From positions 538,406 to 602,405 of the forward strand of contig JAGTTS010000002.1 in assembly GCA_018223375.1 (NCBI GenBank): DNA of 64,000 nucleotides, given 5' to 3'. The position numbers and the translations under genes are program-made. The notes under the pieces are model-generated. The model worked only from the letters and a program-made list of their open reading frames with translations. It was not told where the DNA came from and did no database searches. Below are positions 26,509 to 35,922 of this stretch, piece after piece (positions within the stretch are counted from its first letter, which is position 1; every line of letters starts with the position of its first letter). Origin of the DNA: Clostridiaceae bacterium Marseille-Q3526 (GTDB taxonomy: Bacteria; Bacillota; Clostridia; Lachnospirales; Lachnospiraceae).

Positions 26509-28255
26509 ATGAGTCCTCCTCCAGCTTTGGCATGCGGATAGAAACCTTCGTTCCCTCATCCAGCTCACTTTCTATCTTCATTCCGTACTGTTCTCCAAAG
26601 TAAATTTTCACCCTGTCATTTACATTTTTAATACCGATTCCGCCAGTCTGTCCCTTTACTTCTTTGTGGAGAATGCTCTCGCACTGCTCCTTGGTCATAC
26701 CGACTCCATTGTCCTCCACAGTAAATACTACATCGCCGCCGTCCTCGAAAATTTTAATCTCAATAAACCCTTCGTCAATCATCCTGTTCAGGCCATGATA
26801 AATCGCATTTTCAATAATAGGCTGAAGTGTAATCTTGTTGCAGTAATAGTGAAGGCAGCTCTCCTGCACATCAAAGCTGTACTGAAACTGGTTCTTGTAG
26901 CGGAATTTCTGAATCTGGAGGTAGCTCTTGGCGTGCTCCACCTCCTTCTCCACCGGAATCAGCTCGTGTCCCTTGCTGATGCTGATCCGAAACAGTCTGG
27001 CCAGGGCGTTTACCATCTCCACCGCGTCCTTGGTCCTTCCCTCCTCGCACATCCATGCGATAGAATCCAGCGTATTATACAGGAAATGGGGGTTAATCTG
27101 AGCCTGCAGAGCCCGAAGCTCTGTCTTTCTCAGCACAATCTCCTCATTTCTCACCTGGTTCATCAGCTCCTGGATTCTGATAACCAGATGCCCGAACGCG
27201 TTGGAGAGGGACGTGACCTCCAGGCTTCCATATACCGGCTCATAGGAAAAGCCCTCCGCATTCGCCTCAAACTCTCCCATTGCCTTGTTCAGGCTGTGAA
27301 TCGGTCTGGAAATATACCTGGACAGCACGACGCTGCTGACAATCGTCGCAGCCAGCACAATCAGCAGCAGCCCTGCCAGAAGAATCAGACAGTCCTTCAG
27401 CCTGCCCTCAATCAGTTCGTCCACAAAGCTGACCGCCACAATCCGCCAGCTGCTTCCTTTCCTGGTGCGGATTGTATAAATCAGACTATTCTCTTCATAG
27501 CTTCCGTCTGAGTGGGCCGTCATGTTCTGTGTATTCTCCTCCTTCAGACCGGCGAAGATCAGCTGCTGCTGGGGATGGTAGATGATCGTGCCGTCCTGAT
27601 CCATGATGAAACAGTAACCGTGGCTTCCGACGCCAACCGTATCGACGTAGCTGGCAATCTGAGAAAATCTGGAATCCAGTACCACGATCTGTTCCGTTCC
27701 GTCTGCCTGCCTGATTCTGGTGGAAATTGACACCACCCAGGGATACTCGTTTAACAGAAGGCTCTCCACATGAGGTCTTGATATGACAATCTCCCCCAGC
27801 TCTGGCATCTCTTCTTTATTAAAAGAGAGATTGGCAAGGGCGTCTTTCTTAAATACCTTGTGTCCCGTCCAGGCCCCTGTCAACTCCCCTGTCTCCGGAT
27901 CATAGCTGGTGATAGCCGTCACATCAGAGCGAATATCCGCCATATGGTTCAAATTCACATCGCGGACAGGATCCTCCTCCAGAAAGAAGCCTTCAATCAG
28001 CTTCAGCGAGCTGCTGATATCGTCCATATAATTGTCTACGATTCTCTCTACCTGAACCGCCGCCTGATCGCTGGAAGTTTTTACATTCTGGATCATGGAC
28101 GCCCGGTAGGTGGTGACAAACACGACGATTCCCGCCAAAAGAGAAAAAAACACCATAGATACTACCAGGATTGTCATGATCCCGGAGCTGGTAAGTCCTA
28201 TCTTCCGGTCTTTCCCTTTCATCCGTCTATACTCCTCTCCCCGTTTTCTGCTCAT
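26495..28255 (-). CDS. Sensor histidine kinase, YesM/LytS type
   Basis: A 586-residue membrane kinase. TM1 is near residues 25-48 (IMTILVVSMVFFSLLAGIVV), the outside domain (about 50-285) is Cache-like, and TM2 (LLAGLLLIVLAATIVSSVVL) precedes a HAMP. The phospho-acceptor motif is QAQINPHFLYNTLDSIAWM, and the ATPase domain has QPIIENAIYHGL and FTVEDNGVGMT. ATG at 28255 overlaps the response regulator stop, so translation is coupled; an ATG 11 codons later with GGAG upstream is also possible. It likely senses sugar through the neighbouring binding protein. Confidence 0.93.
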   Translation of the reverse strand: MSRKRGEEYRRMKGKDRKIGLTSSGIMTILVVSMVFFSLLAGIVVFVTTYRASMIQNVKTSSDQAAVQVERIVDNYMDDISSSLKLIEGFFLEEDPVRDVNLNHMADIRSDVTAITSYDPETGELTGAWTGHKVFKKDALANLSFNKEEMPELGEIVISRPHVESLLLNEYPWVVSISTRIRQADGTEQIVVLDSRFSQIASYVDTVGVGSHGYCFIMDQDGTIIYHPQQQLIFAGLKEENTQNMTAHSDGSYEENSLIYTIRTRKGSSWRIVAVSFVDELIEGRLKDCLILLAGLLLIVLAATIVSSVVLSRYISRPIHSLNKAMGEFEANAEGFSYEPVYGSLEVTSLSNAFGHLVIRIQELMNQVRNEEIVLRKTELRALQAQINPHFLYNTLDSIAWMCEEGRTKDAVEMVNALARLFRISISKGHELIPVEKEVEHAKSYLQIQKFRYKNQFQYSFDVQESCLHYYCNKITLQPIIENAIYHGLNRMIDEGFIEIKIFEDGGDVVFTVEDNGVGMTKEQCESILHKEVKGQTGGIGIKNVNDRVKIYFGEQYGMKIESELDEGTKVSIRMPKLEEDSYEAR

Positions 28256-29856
28256 GCCTGTGTTTCCTCTTGGCTGAGCCGCCGGCGCAGCATATTCGGC
28301 GATACTCCCTCATACTTTTTAAAGCAGTAGCTGAAATAGTGCTGATCATTGTAGCCGCAGGTTTCAGAAACCTCCTTAATTTTCATGGCTGTGTTGAGAA
28401 GCAGGGTTTTTGCCGCCTCCATTCTCTTCTGTGTCAGATAATCCACAAAACTCTTTCCTGTTCTCTTTTTAATCAGAGAACTGAGGTAATTGGGGCTTAC
28501 GCCAATCTCCGTGCTGGCTGACATCAGGGAAAGATCTGCTTTAAAATAGTTATCTTCAATATGCCTGATCGCCTTGTCGCAGATATCCATGCTGCTCTTT
28601 GTCTTCTGCTCTGAAATCCGATCCCTGGCCGTCATGCAGAAGTTGACGAAATGATCCGCCGCGTCCTTTAAGGAGCTGTCCAAAAATACCATCTGCTGCA
28701 TGAACGGATCCGACTTTAAAGCCGCCGCGTCTGACTCTGCAGATACGGAATACATAATCCGGCAGACGCAGGAGAGAATCTCCACCAGCATGAAATTGAC
28801 CTTTTCCCTGGAATTGTTCTCATCTCGCAGGTGGCCGAATACCTCCCACAGATATTCCTCCAGCTCCTCCCTGGAACCGCCCCGGATCTTTTCCTCGATG
28901 CTGGCCACTACCTTCATGACATAATCCATGTCCACGCCGGAAAACGGCTCCTCATCCGTAATATAGCGGACGCCGCCCGTTTTGCTTCTGCTGGCGTAGC
29001 GCATGGCGTTCACCGCGTCTCTGTAACCCTCGGAAAGCTCTGTAAAGCCGTTCAGAACCCGGCTGGCTCCCACGCTGCACTTCAAATTCAGAATACGGTC
29101 GGTACTTTGGACAATATCGTCCGCCAAAATGTGCAGATATTTGTCAAAGGACGCCGGCGTTGCCCACAGCACAGATACAATCCTGTCTTCCAGAAAAAAG
29201 CTTTCATATTTAATATACTTTTTCAGAATACTGTCCACCGAATGGACATGGCTGTGATCGGTGCAGTTGGCCCCCTTCTCATCCCAGAAGGTAACGGATA
29301 TCACCAGGTAACGGATATTTTCACTCTCCGGCCGTATCATGCCGCAGGCCCTGGCCTGGCTGCAGAGCCTCTCCTCCCTCTCCGGGCTGAAATTCGTCTG
29401 AAAGCTGTCTAACAGAAGAGGAAGCAGAAACTCAGAAATACCCAGCTCATTTTTTCTTCTCTGGGCAAACTCTGAGAATAAATGATCGATCTTCTGCTTA
29501 ATCTGAATCAGATTCTCCGTCAAATCAGCCATGGAAATGGGTTTCAGCATATAGCTGATAATATTGTACTGGATCGCCTGCTGGGCGTAGGAAAAATCGT
29601 CGAAACCGCTCAAAAACGCAATCTGCGTGGCCGGGCGGATTTCCCTCACCTGTCTGGCCAGCTCCACGCCGGAAATAAACGGCATCCTGATATCGGTAAG
29701 CAGCAGATCCGGCTCCTTCTCGCTGACCATCTCAAGGGCCTCCACCCCGTTCTCCGCCTCGCCCACTACCTGAAATCCTATCTCCTCCCAGTTAATCCTG
29801 CGGATAATCGCTCTTCTTAACTCCTCTTCATCATCTGCAACTACTATTGTATACAT
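28252..29856 (-). CDS. Response regulator with AraC-type DNA-binding domain, YesN family
   Basis: A 534-residue regulator. The receiver domain has VVADDEEELRRAIIRR and phospho-Asp in LLLTDIRMPFISG. A long linker, about residues 130-410, is typical of this family. The C-terminus has two HTH units (ISPNYLSSLIKKRTGKSF-like, and CGYNDQHYFSYCFKKYEGVS). GGAGGATTT precedes the ATG. It begins the operon (regulator, kinase, binding protein) and probably activates mglBAC downstream. Confidence 0.93.
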   Translation of the reverse strand: MYTIVVADDEEELRRAIIRRINWEEIGFQVVGEAENGVEALEMVSEKEPDLLLTDIRMPFISGVELARQVREIRPATQIAFLSGFDDFSYAQQAIQYNIISYMLKPISMADLTENLIQIKQKIDHLFSEFAQRRKNELGISEFLLPLLLDSFQTNFSPEREERLCSQARACGMIRPESENIRYLVISVTFWDEKGANCTDHSHVHSVDSILKKYIKYESFFLEDRIVSVLWATPASFDKYLHILADDIVQSTDRILNLKCSVGASRVLNGFTELSEGYRDAVNAMRYASRSKTGGVRYITDEEPFSGVDMDYVMKVVASIEEKIRGGSREELEEYLWEVFGHLRDENNSREKVNFMLVEILSCVCRIMYSVSAESDAAALKSDPFMQQMVFLDSSLKDAADHFVNFCMTARDRISEQKTKSSMDICDKAIRHIEDNYFKADLSLMSASTEIGVSPNYLSSLIKKRTGKSFVDYLTQKRMEAAKTLLLNTAMKIKEVSETCGYNDQHYFSYCFKKYEGVSPNMLRRRLSQEETQA

Positions 29857-29993
29857 AAATCCTCCGTTTTCTCACTCCATCTTCTGCTATTCTACCATAG
29901 GAAGTTACGAAATTCTATAGAAGGATGAAAAAGCCCTGCGGACAGGAATGTTATTTTTTTATCAATCCATTTCCTCTTTTACAGCTTTTATGG

Positions 29994-29999
29994 TATACT
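29994..29999 (+). promoter_or_regulatory. Extended -10 of the pncB promoter
   Basis: TATACT preceded by TGG, an extended -10 signal about 50 bases before pncB. No strong -35 was seen. Confidence 0.45.
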
Positions 30000-30047
30000 T
30001 TTACCCAATTAACACAAACATACTACTATACTTACAAGGAGAAGGAT

Positions 30048-31508
30048 ATGGAGCCACGAAATCTTACTTTACTGACAGACCTGTACGAGCTCACTATGAT
30101 GCAGGGCTATTTTCACGAGAAGGACGCCAATGAGACTGTCATTTTCGATGCCTTCTACCGAAGCAATCCGGATGGAAACGGCTTCGCAGTCTGCGCAGGG
30201 CTGGAGCAGGTCATCGAATATATTAAGAATCTCCATTTTTCAGAAGCGGATATTGAATATCTCAGAAGCGTAGGGCTGTTTACAGAGGATTTCCTCGACT
30301 ATCTGCGCAATTTTAAATTTACCGGCGACATCTATGCAATTCCGGAAGGAACGGTCATGTTTCCCAGAGAACCGATTGTAAAGGTAATCGCTCCGATTAT
30401 GCAGGCCCAGCTGGTGGAGACGGCAATTTTAAATATCATCAACCATCAGAGTCTGATTGCAACGAAAACCTCCCGCGTGGTTCAAGCCGCTCAGGGTGAC
30501 GGCATCATGGAATTCGGCCTGCGCAGAGCGCAGGGACCTGACGCAGGTATTTACGGAGCCAGAGCCGCGATGATCGGCGGCTGCGTGGGCACCTCCAATG
30601 TGCTGGCAGGACAGATGTTTGACGTTCCGGTAAAAGGAACCCATGCCCACAGCTGGATTATGAGCTTCCCGGATGAGCTCACCGCTTTCAGAACCTACGC
30701 AAAGCTCTACCCTACCGCCTGCATTCTCCTGGTCGATACTTACGACACCTTAAACTCCGGTATTCCAAACGCTATCCGGGTGTTCACAGAGATGCGGGAA
30801 GCCGGTATTCCTTTAAAAGGCTACGGTATCCGCTTAGACAGCGGCGATCTGGCTTATCTGTCTAAAAAGGCCAAGGCCATGCTGGATGCGGCCGGATTTA
30901 CAGACGCCATCATTTCCGCGTCCAACGATCTGGACGAGTATCTGATCGACAGCTTGAAAATTCAAGGAGCTGCCATCAACTCCTGGGGCGTGGGAACCAA
31001 CCTGATCACCTCCAAGGACTGCCCGTCCTTCGGCGGAGTGTACAAGCTGGCCGCTATCCTGGATCGGGAAACAGGCAAATTCATTCCTAAGATTAAGCTG
31101 TCCGAAAATACGGAAAAAGTGACAAATCCGGGAAATAAGACGATTTACAGAATTTACGATAGAGCAAATCACAAGATTATCGCTGATCTCATCTGTCTGG
31201 CAGACGAGGTTTATGACGAGAACAAATCCCTTCTCCTCTTCGATCCCATCGAAACCTGGAAGAAGACACACCTCTCCCCAGGCTCCTACGAGATGAGAGA
31301 GCTGTTAGTTCCCGTTTTTAAGGACGGCGTCTGCGTCTACCAGTCTCCGAAGGTCATGGAAATCCGCGATTACTGCCGCCAGGAACTGGACACGCTGTGG
31401 GATGAATCAAGACGTCTCATCAACCCCCATGAGGTTCATGTGGATCTGTCCAATGAACTCTGGCACATGAAAAACCAGCTGCTGGACAGCTATCACTATA
31501 ACAGGTAG
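30048..31508 (+). CDS. pncB: Nicotinate phosphoribosyltransferase
   Basis: A 486-residue NAPRTase that joins nicotinate and PRPP to give nicotinate mononucleotide, for NAD salvage. Motifs include TDLYELTMMQGYF, EFGLRRAQGPDAG, FDVPVKGTHAHSWI and YGIRLDSGDLAYLSKK. Length fits the Gram-positive type. ATG at 30048 has AAGGAGAAGG upstream; the longer frame runs through the promoter. It is monocistronic, ending with a strong hairpin. Confidence 0.95.
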   Translation: MEPRNLTLLTDLYELTMMQGYFHEKDANETVIFDAFYRSNPDGNGFAVCAGLEQVIEYIKNLHFSEADIEYLRSVGLFTEDFLDYLRNFKFTGDIYAIPEGTVMFPREPIVKVIAPIMQAQLVETAILNIINHQSLIATKTSRVVQAAQGDGIMEFGLRRAQGPDAGIYGARAAMIGGCVGTSNVLAGQMFDVPVKGTHAHSWIMSFPDELTAFRTYAKLYPTACILLVDTYDTLNSGIPNAIRVFTEMREAGIPLKGYGIRLDSGDLAYLSKKAKAMLDAAGFTDAIISASNDLDEYLIDSLKIQGAAINSWGVGTNLITSKDCPSFGGVYKLAAILDRETGKFIPKIKLSENTEKVTNPGNKTIYRIYDRANHKIIADLICLADEVYDENKSLLLFDPIETWKKTHLSPGSYEMRELLVPVFKDGVCVYQSPKVMEIRDYCRQELDTLWDESRRLINPHEVHVDLSNELWHMKNQLLDSYHYNR

Positions 31509-31527
31509 CAGCCAAACATACGGATGA

Positions 31528-31568
31528 AAAAACGCTCTGACGGGAAAATTCCCGCCAGAGCGTTTTCT
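31528..31568 (+). terminator. Terminator of pncB
   Basis: AAAACGCTCTG and CAGAGCGTTTT arms with an inner CGGGAA/TTCCCG stem, 20 bases after the pncB stop. It can also fold on the minus strand. Confidence 0.85.
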
Positions 31569-31576
31569 ATGACACA

Positions 31577-31625
31577 ATTAAAAACTCCTTCCAAGACATC
31601 AATTACAATGTTCAGGAAGGAGTTT
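31577..31625 (-). terminator. Probable distal terminator of yebC
   Basis: Minus strand AAACTCCTTCC/GGAAGGAGTTT arms with a 22-base loop, then TTAATTG. It lies about 170 bases after the yebC stop, beyond the structured segment at 31684-31790. Confidence 0.65.
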
Positions 31626-31679
31626 ACATCTAAAAACCTTTGTTTTACGCTATATTCTCTTATCTCTCGTCTGTATCCC

Positions 31680-31795
31680 TGCGCAAGACCTTACAGGTCT
31701 TGCTTGGGTTCCTCTAAAAATGCTGCTGCAAGCAGCGATCGGGAATCCCGGACTCCTCTTTGCTGCGTCCAGGCAGCGCTCGGTTTCACTCGCTT
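31680..31795. repeat. Structured extragenic segment with several short hairpins
   Basis: About 115 bases between yebC and its terminator, holding CAAGACCT-TAC-AGGTCTTG (31684-31702, perfect arms), GCTGC-TGCAA-GCAGC (about 31731-31745) and a CGGGAATCCCG palindrome just after. Similar segments recur in Lachnospiraceae genomes as far as I recall, so a dispersed repeat is suspected. Only one copy is in this window. Confidence 0.5.
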
Positions 31796-32523
31796 TATTC
31801 GTCCCAGTTGTGGTAGGTCGCCTGCACGTCGTCATCGTCCTCTAAGAGATCCAGCAGACGGTTCATCTTCTTAATGGACTCGTCGTCTGTCAGCTCTACC
31901 CAGGTCTGAGGGATCATAGTCACCTCTGCCTCCATCATGGGGATATTCTTGGCTTCCAGAGCCTCGCGCACTGCGGAGAAATCCTCCGGGGAAGTGAGGA
32001 TCTCATAGCTGTCCTCCTCCTCTGCAAAGTCCTCTGCGCCTGCGTCCAAAGCTTCCATCATCAGAGTGTCTGCATCCAGCTCGCACTCTTCCTTATCGAT
32101 AATAATCTGGCCCTTCTTGTCAAACATAAAGGAAACACTTCCCTGTGTTCCAATATTGCCGCCGCCCTTTGTGAAAGCGCTTCTCACATTAGCTGCCGTA
32201 CGGTTCTTATTATCTGTCAGAGCAGTGACGATAACAGCCACTCCGTTAGGGCCATATCCCTCGTAGGTCAGCTCCTCGTAATTTACGGAGTTTGCGTCTC
32301 CTGCCGCCTTCTTGATTCCTCTGTCAATGGTATCGTTAGGCATATTGTTGGCCTTTGCCTTGGCGATTACATCGCGCAGACGGCTGTTGTTAGCCGGATC
32401 CGCTCCGCCTTCCTTTACAGCAACTGCAATCTCACGTCCGATGACAGTGAAAATCTTTCCCTTCGCTGCGTCGTTCTTCTCTTTTTTGTGCTTGATATTA
32501 GCGAATTTTGAATGTCCTGACAT
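31795..32523 (-). CDS. yebC: YebC/PmpR-family protein (translation or transcription factor)
   Basis: A 242-residue protein of the YebC family. The N-terminus SGHSKFANIKHKKEKNDAAK and the motif YEGYGPNGVAVIVTALTDN are diagnostic. Family members were described as transcription regulators, and recent work also links some to relief of ribosome stalling at proline stretches. AGAGGAGCG precedes the ATG. Not visibly in an operon; ruvC is not next to it as it is in many bacteria. Confidence 0.93.
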   Translation of the reverse strand: MSGHSKFANIKHKKEKNDAAKGKIFTVIGREIAVAVKEGGADPANNSRLRDVIAKAKANNMPNDTIDRGIKKAAGDANSVNYEELTYEGYGPNGVAVIVTALTDNKNRTAANVRSAFTKGGGNIGTQGSVSFMFDKKGQIIIDKEECELDADTLMMEALDAGAEDFAEEEDSYEILTSPEDFSAVREALEAKNIPMMEAEVTMIPQTWVELTDDESIKKMNRLLDLLEDDDDVQATYHNWDE

Positions 32524-32655
32524 AATAACGCTCCTCTTTTTGAATCATGTATTTTTTACAGAATGTCTGGAAAGACGTTCTTTTTGCTCAAAATCTTTTT
32601 TATTCTATCACTAAACCCTGAGCTTGGCAAGTATTAAACAGGAGAATCGGCCAGT

Positions 32656-34038
32656 CTACAGCTCTGCGGCCAGATTGCGCAGCCACTTCTTCTGCCTGTA
32701 TCTCCAGTAGCCGAAAACAGCCTTATAGACCTCCTCCAGCATGACCATAGCGTAGACGATGTGAATGGGGAACCCAAAGAACAGGCCTCCTAAAAACGCC
32801 ATGGGAACTCCTATCATCCATACGCCGGAACAGTCTAATAAAAGGCACATTTTAGTGTCGCCGCCGCTTCGCAGGATACCCACCACCATAACGTAGTTGA
32901 ACATCTTAAAGGGCATAAACAGAGCGAACACAATAATACAGCGGCTGACGCTCTCGGCAATCTCCGGCGTGATATTGTAGACGCCGATAATCTGCCACCG
33001 GATGGCCACGCAGAAAAGAGCTCCCAGGATGGTGACGATAAACTGGAGAATCAGGAAATTCTTCGCATACCGCTCCGCCCGCTTCAGTTTTCCGGCTCCC
33101 ATCTCATTTCCCATGATTACCGCCGTAGCCGCGCTCAGTCCCTGGAACAGGACCGTGACAATATCCTGGATCGTGGTGGCGATGGTGATCGCTGCCACCG
33201 CATCGTTTCCCATACGGCCGTAGGCCAGAGAGTACAGAGTGGTTCCCAGACCCCAGATAAACTCGTTGGCAATAACCGGGGACGTGGTGCTGAAAAACTG
33301 AACCAGGAACTCTCTGGAATAGCCGAACATTTCCTTAAACCGGGCAGCCACCGGAGCTTTCCAAAGGTAAACCACCAGAATAATGGACAGGGCCTCCGCC
33401 AGTCTGGCCATCAGGGTAGCCAGGGCCGCTCCCGCCGCTCCCATGGCCGGAGCTCCAAAGTTTCCATAAATAAAGGTGTAGTTAAAGAAAATATTGATAA
33501 AAATCGTGCAGCTGCTGATTACAACCGGCGCCTTTACCCGCCCTGTGGCTCTCAGCATGGCCACAAAGGTGTTGCTGACAGCTGTGGCAGGATAGGAAAG
33601 GGCCACAATAGTCAGATACCCGGCTCCCACCTGAATCGCGTCCTCGCTGGCTGTAAAAATCCGCATCACTGCTTCCGGACAGACAACTGCCGGTACGAGA
33701 AATGCGATGGAGGCGGCTACTGCCAGCGTCAGAGCCAGGCCTACTACTTTTTTAATATTTTTAATGTCTCCGTTTCCCCAGTACTGAGCCGCCAGTACGC
33801 CGGAGCCGCTGACGATTCCAAATACCAGAAGAGTGAATACAAAGAATACCTTGTTGGCCAGTCCCACCGCAGCTATGGCAGTGGCTCCCAGTGCGCCGAT
33901 CATCATAGTATCCACCAGATTGACAATGGTATTCAGCATACCCTGCATGGCCACAGGAAGCGCAATCCGTACTGCCTTTTTCAGGAAAATCCCGTCTCTG
34001 GCCATCATCTTTACATCATAAAAAATTCCTTTTTCCAT
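32656..34038 (-). CDS. MATE-family multidrug/cation exporter
   Basis: A 460-residue membrane protein with about twelve hydrophobic segments and two-fold internal similarity. Family-typical segments are ALPVAMQGMLNTIVNLVDTM, MIGALGATAIAAVGLANKVF and AAQYWGNGDIKNIKKV. Such proteins export drugs or metabolites using Na+ or H+ gradients. ATG at 34038 has GGGAGAGAG about 12 bases upstream, a loose spacing. Located 21 bases after the corC-like gene, so probably in one transcript with it. Confidence 0.92.
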   Translation of the reverse strand: MEKGIFYDVKMMARDGIFLKKAVRIALPVAMQGMLNTIVNLVDTMMIGALGATAIAAVGLANKVFFVFTLLVFGIVSGSGVLAAQYWGNGDIKNIKKVVGLALTLAVAASIAFLVPAVVCPEAVMRIFTASEDAIQVGAGYLTIVALSYPATAVSNTFVAMLRATGRVKAPVVISSCTIFINIFFNYTFIYGNFGAPAMGAAGAALATLMARLAEALSIILVVYLWKAPVAARFKEMFGYSREFLVQFFSTTSPVIANEFIWGLGTTLYSLAYGRMGNDAVAAITIATTIQDIVTVLFQGLSAATAVIMGNEMGAGKLKRAERYAKNFLILQFIVTILGALFCVAIRWQIIGVYNITPEIAESVSRCIIVFALFMPFKMFNYVMVVGILRSGGDTKMCLLLDCSGVWMIGVPMAFLGGLFFGFPIHIVYAMVMLEEVYKAVFGYWRYRQKKWLRNLAAEL

Positions 34039-34059
34039 AAATTTCTGCTGCTCTCTCCC

Positions 34060-35421
34060 CTAGCTGTCTTCGCCCGGTTTTTCTATTTCTCCCCGGCTGC
34101 GGACAGCTCTCACTGTATGAATGACTTTATTTTCTACAGAAATGACCTGGAACAGATAGCTTTTGTAGGTCACCTCCGGCGTCTCTCCCTCCCTGGGAAC
34201 ACGGTTTAATCTGGAAATCAGGAATCCGTTCAGGGTGTCGAAGTTTTCATAGTCTTCCTCCTCGAACTCGATTTCCAGCTCTTTTCCCACGTCCTCTAAC
34301 GGAGTCAGGCCATCGAAAATCAGGCTTCCGTCTGCTTTTCTGGAGATCAGCTCCTCGTCCTCGTCGTACTCGTCCAGGATATTTCCCACTATCTCCTCCA
34401 GGATGTCCTCCATCGTAACGATTCCAGCCGTCTGGCCGTACTCGTCTACCACGATTTCCATGTGGATCTTCTGGGACTGCATTTCCTTAAACAGCAGATT
34501 AATGTTGCGGGTCTCCGGAATGAAATGAGGCGTTCTCAAAAGCCCCTCCACCTCATCCAGGCGCTTGTCCAGATTTTCTTCCTTCTGAGCGCAGGACAGC
34601 GTATCGCGAAGGTGCAGAATACCCTTAATATCGTCGATGTCCTCATCGTACACCGGAAATCTGGAATTGCTTCCCTCTGTCAGGATGTAGGCGACCGCCT
34701 CTTTAAGCGTCATGGAAACGTCAAGCGCCACGATCTGCTTTCTTCTGGTCATAATATCGCCGGCATCCTTATCTCCCAGCTCTACAATGTTTGTGATCAT
34801 CTCGGCCTCGCCGGCCTCCAGAACTCCCTGCTCATGGCCCTCGTTGACCATCAGCATGATATCCTCCTCTGTCACGCTGTCGTTCTTGTCGTGCAGCCCG
34901 ATTCCCAGCGGCTTTAAAATCAGCCAGGACAATCCCGACACAAGCCAGGCAAACGGCTTAAACAGAGCGACTATCACAGAAGAAACACCTACATAGCGGT
35001 AAGCCCACTGCTCCGGATGTTTGGAAGCGCACCGCTTCGGAACTACAATTCCAAGGCTGATCAGAGCCGCCAGCAGCATAACAGCCGCCGCTGCCGTAGC
35101 AGCGATCAGGGAAAAGCCCTCTCCCGTCTCCCCGGTTCTATGTATCAGCAGCCCCAGCAGCGCGCCTGCCTCTTTTAAAATCACAGCTCCTGAAACCAGG
35201 CCGATTAAATTAGTCACAATCTGCACGGTGCCAATAAACTCTGCCGGCTGGCTGATTACCGCCAAAAGCCTCTCCGCCTTCTTATTCCCTTCCTGGGCCT
35301 CTTTTTCCAGCGTTCCTGAATTTAAATGCTGGATAGCAGCTCCGAAACCGTACAAAACGGCATCCAGCAGAATAAACGCTGCAAAAATCACAATACTTAA
35401 GGGCCAATACCCGTCGTCCAT
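34060..35421 (-). CDS. CNNM/CorC (HlyC)-family transporter-like protein
   Basis: A 453-residue protein with an N-terminal CNNM (DUF21) domain of several membrane segments, a CBS pair (about residues 215-335; MTRRKQIVALDVSMTLKEAV and MEIVVDEYGQTAGIVTMEDI) and a C-terminal CorC_HlyC domain. Homologues are linked to Mg2+/Co2+ export or resistance, and the old name hemolysin is not meaningful. AAGGAGAGC stands before the ATG. Its promoter at 35499-35527 is fused to a terminator hairpin. Confidence 0.9.
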   Translation of the reverse strand: MDDGYWPLSIVIFAAFILLDAVLYGFGAAIQHLNSGTLEKEAQEGNKKAERLLAVISQPAEFIGTVQIVTNLIGLVSGAVILKEAGALLGLLIHRTGETGEGFSLIAATAAAAVMLLAALISLGIVVPKRCASKHPEQWAYRYVGVSSVIVALFKPFAWLVSGLSWLILKPLGIGLHDKNDSVTEEDIMLMVNEGHEQGVLEAGEAEMITNIVELGDKDAGDIMTRRKQIVALDVSMTLKEAVAYILTEGSNSRFPVYDEDIDDIKGILHLRDTLSCAQKEENLDKRLDEVEGLLRTPHFIPETRNINLLFKEMQSQKIHMEIVVDEYGQTAGIVTMEDILEEIVGNILDEYDEDEELISRKADGSLIFDGLTPLEDVGKELEIEFEEEDYENFDTLNGFLISRLNRVPREGETPEVTYKSYLFQVISVENKVIHTVRAVRSRGEIEKPGEDS

Positions 35422-35461
35422 AATTAAAAATGCTCTCCTTTGTCTTCTTTTCTTATAAAGT

Positions 35462-35498
35462 AAAAAGGCAGAATATCCGGACTCTGCCCTATTCTGCC
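35462..35498 (-). terminator. Terminator hairpin overlapping the corC-like transcript start
   Basis: Minus strand GGCAGAATA and TATTCTGCC arms followed by TTTTTAC. It sits directly after the -10 of the corC promoter, so only transcripts arriving from the mazF side can make the complete stem. Confidence 0.75.
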
Positions 35499-35527
35499 AC
35501 TATACCATTCTATTCTGCGTTCGTCAA
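35499..35527 (-). promoter_or_regulatory. Promoter of the corC-like gene
   Basis: Minus strand TTGACG (35522-35527), 17 bases, TATAGT (35499-35504). Near-consensus vegetative promoter. Confidence 0.75.
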
Positions 35528-35580
35528 CCTTAACCGCCCGGCAGTTGTATGTATTTTCCTGCTGCCAAAGGCCGTTTTAT

Positions 35581-35922
35581 TTAAAGCTCAAGGCTGACCA
35601 TCAGCGCCTGGTTCACCCGTCCAAGCAGCTCCTCGTCAATATGGCAGATCCGCTCTCTCAGTCTCTGCTTGTCAATGGTGCGCAGCTGCTCCAGGAGAAT
35701 CACGGAATCTCTCACCATACCGCACCGCCTGGTATCCAGCTCCACATGGGTGGGAAGCTTTGCCTTATTCATCTTAGAGGTAATCGCCGCGCAGATCACG
35801 GTGGGGCTGTGCTTATTGCCAATATCGTTCTGTATAATCAGTACCGGACGGACGCCTCCCTGCTCGGATCCTACTACCGGACGCAAATCTGCATAATAGA
35901 TATCTCCTCGTTTTATAACCAA
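35581..35922 (-). CDS. mazF: MazF/EndoA-family mRNA endoribonuclease toxin
   Basis: A 113-residue PemK/MazF protein very like Bacillus EndoA: VIKRGDIYYADLRPVVGSEQ, RPVLIIQNDIGN and KAKLPTHVELDT are clear. It cleaves single-stranded RNA at short sequences. TTG at 35922 was chosen because GGAG lies about 10 bases upstream and the resulting start matches EndoA. GTG at 35931 abuts that site and looks worse. It follows alr by about 100 bases as in Bacillus, but no antitoxin gene (ndoAI/mazE) lies between. Confidence 0.92.
   Translation of the reverse strand: MVIKRGDIYYADLRPVVGSEQGGVRPVLIIQNDIGNKHSPTVICAAITSKMNKAKLPTHVELDTRRCGMVRDSVILLEQLRTIDKQRLRERICHIDEELLGRVNQALMVSLEL

Noticed and set aside
31650..31835. 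Short minus-strand frame overlapping the yebC 3' end
   Set aside because: It runs through the hairpin-rich extragenic segment and out of frame with yebC, so it is probably not translated.
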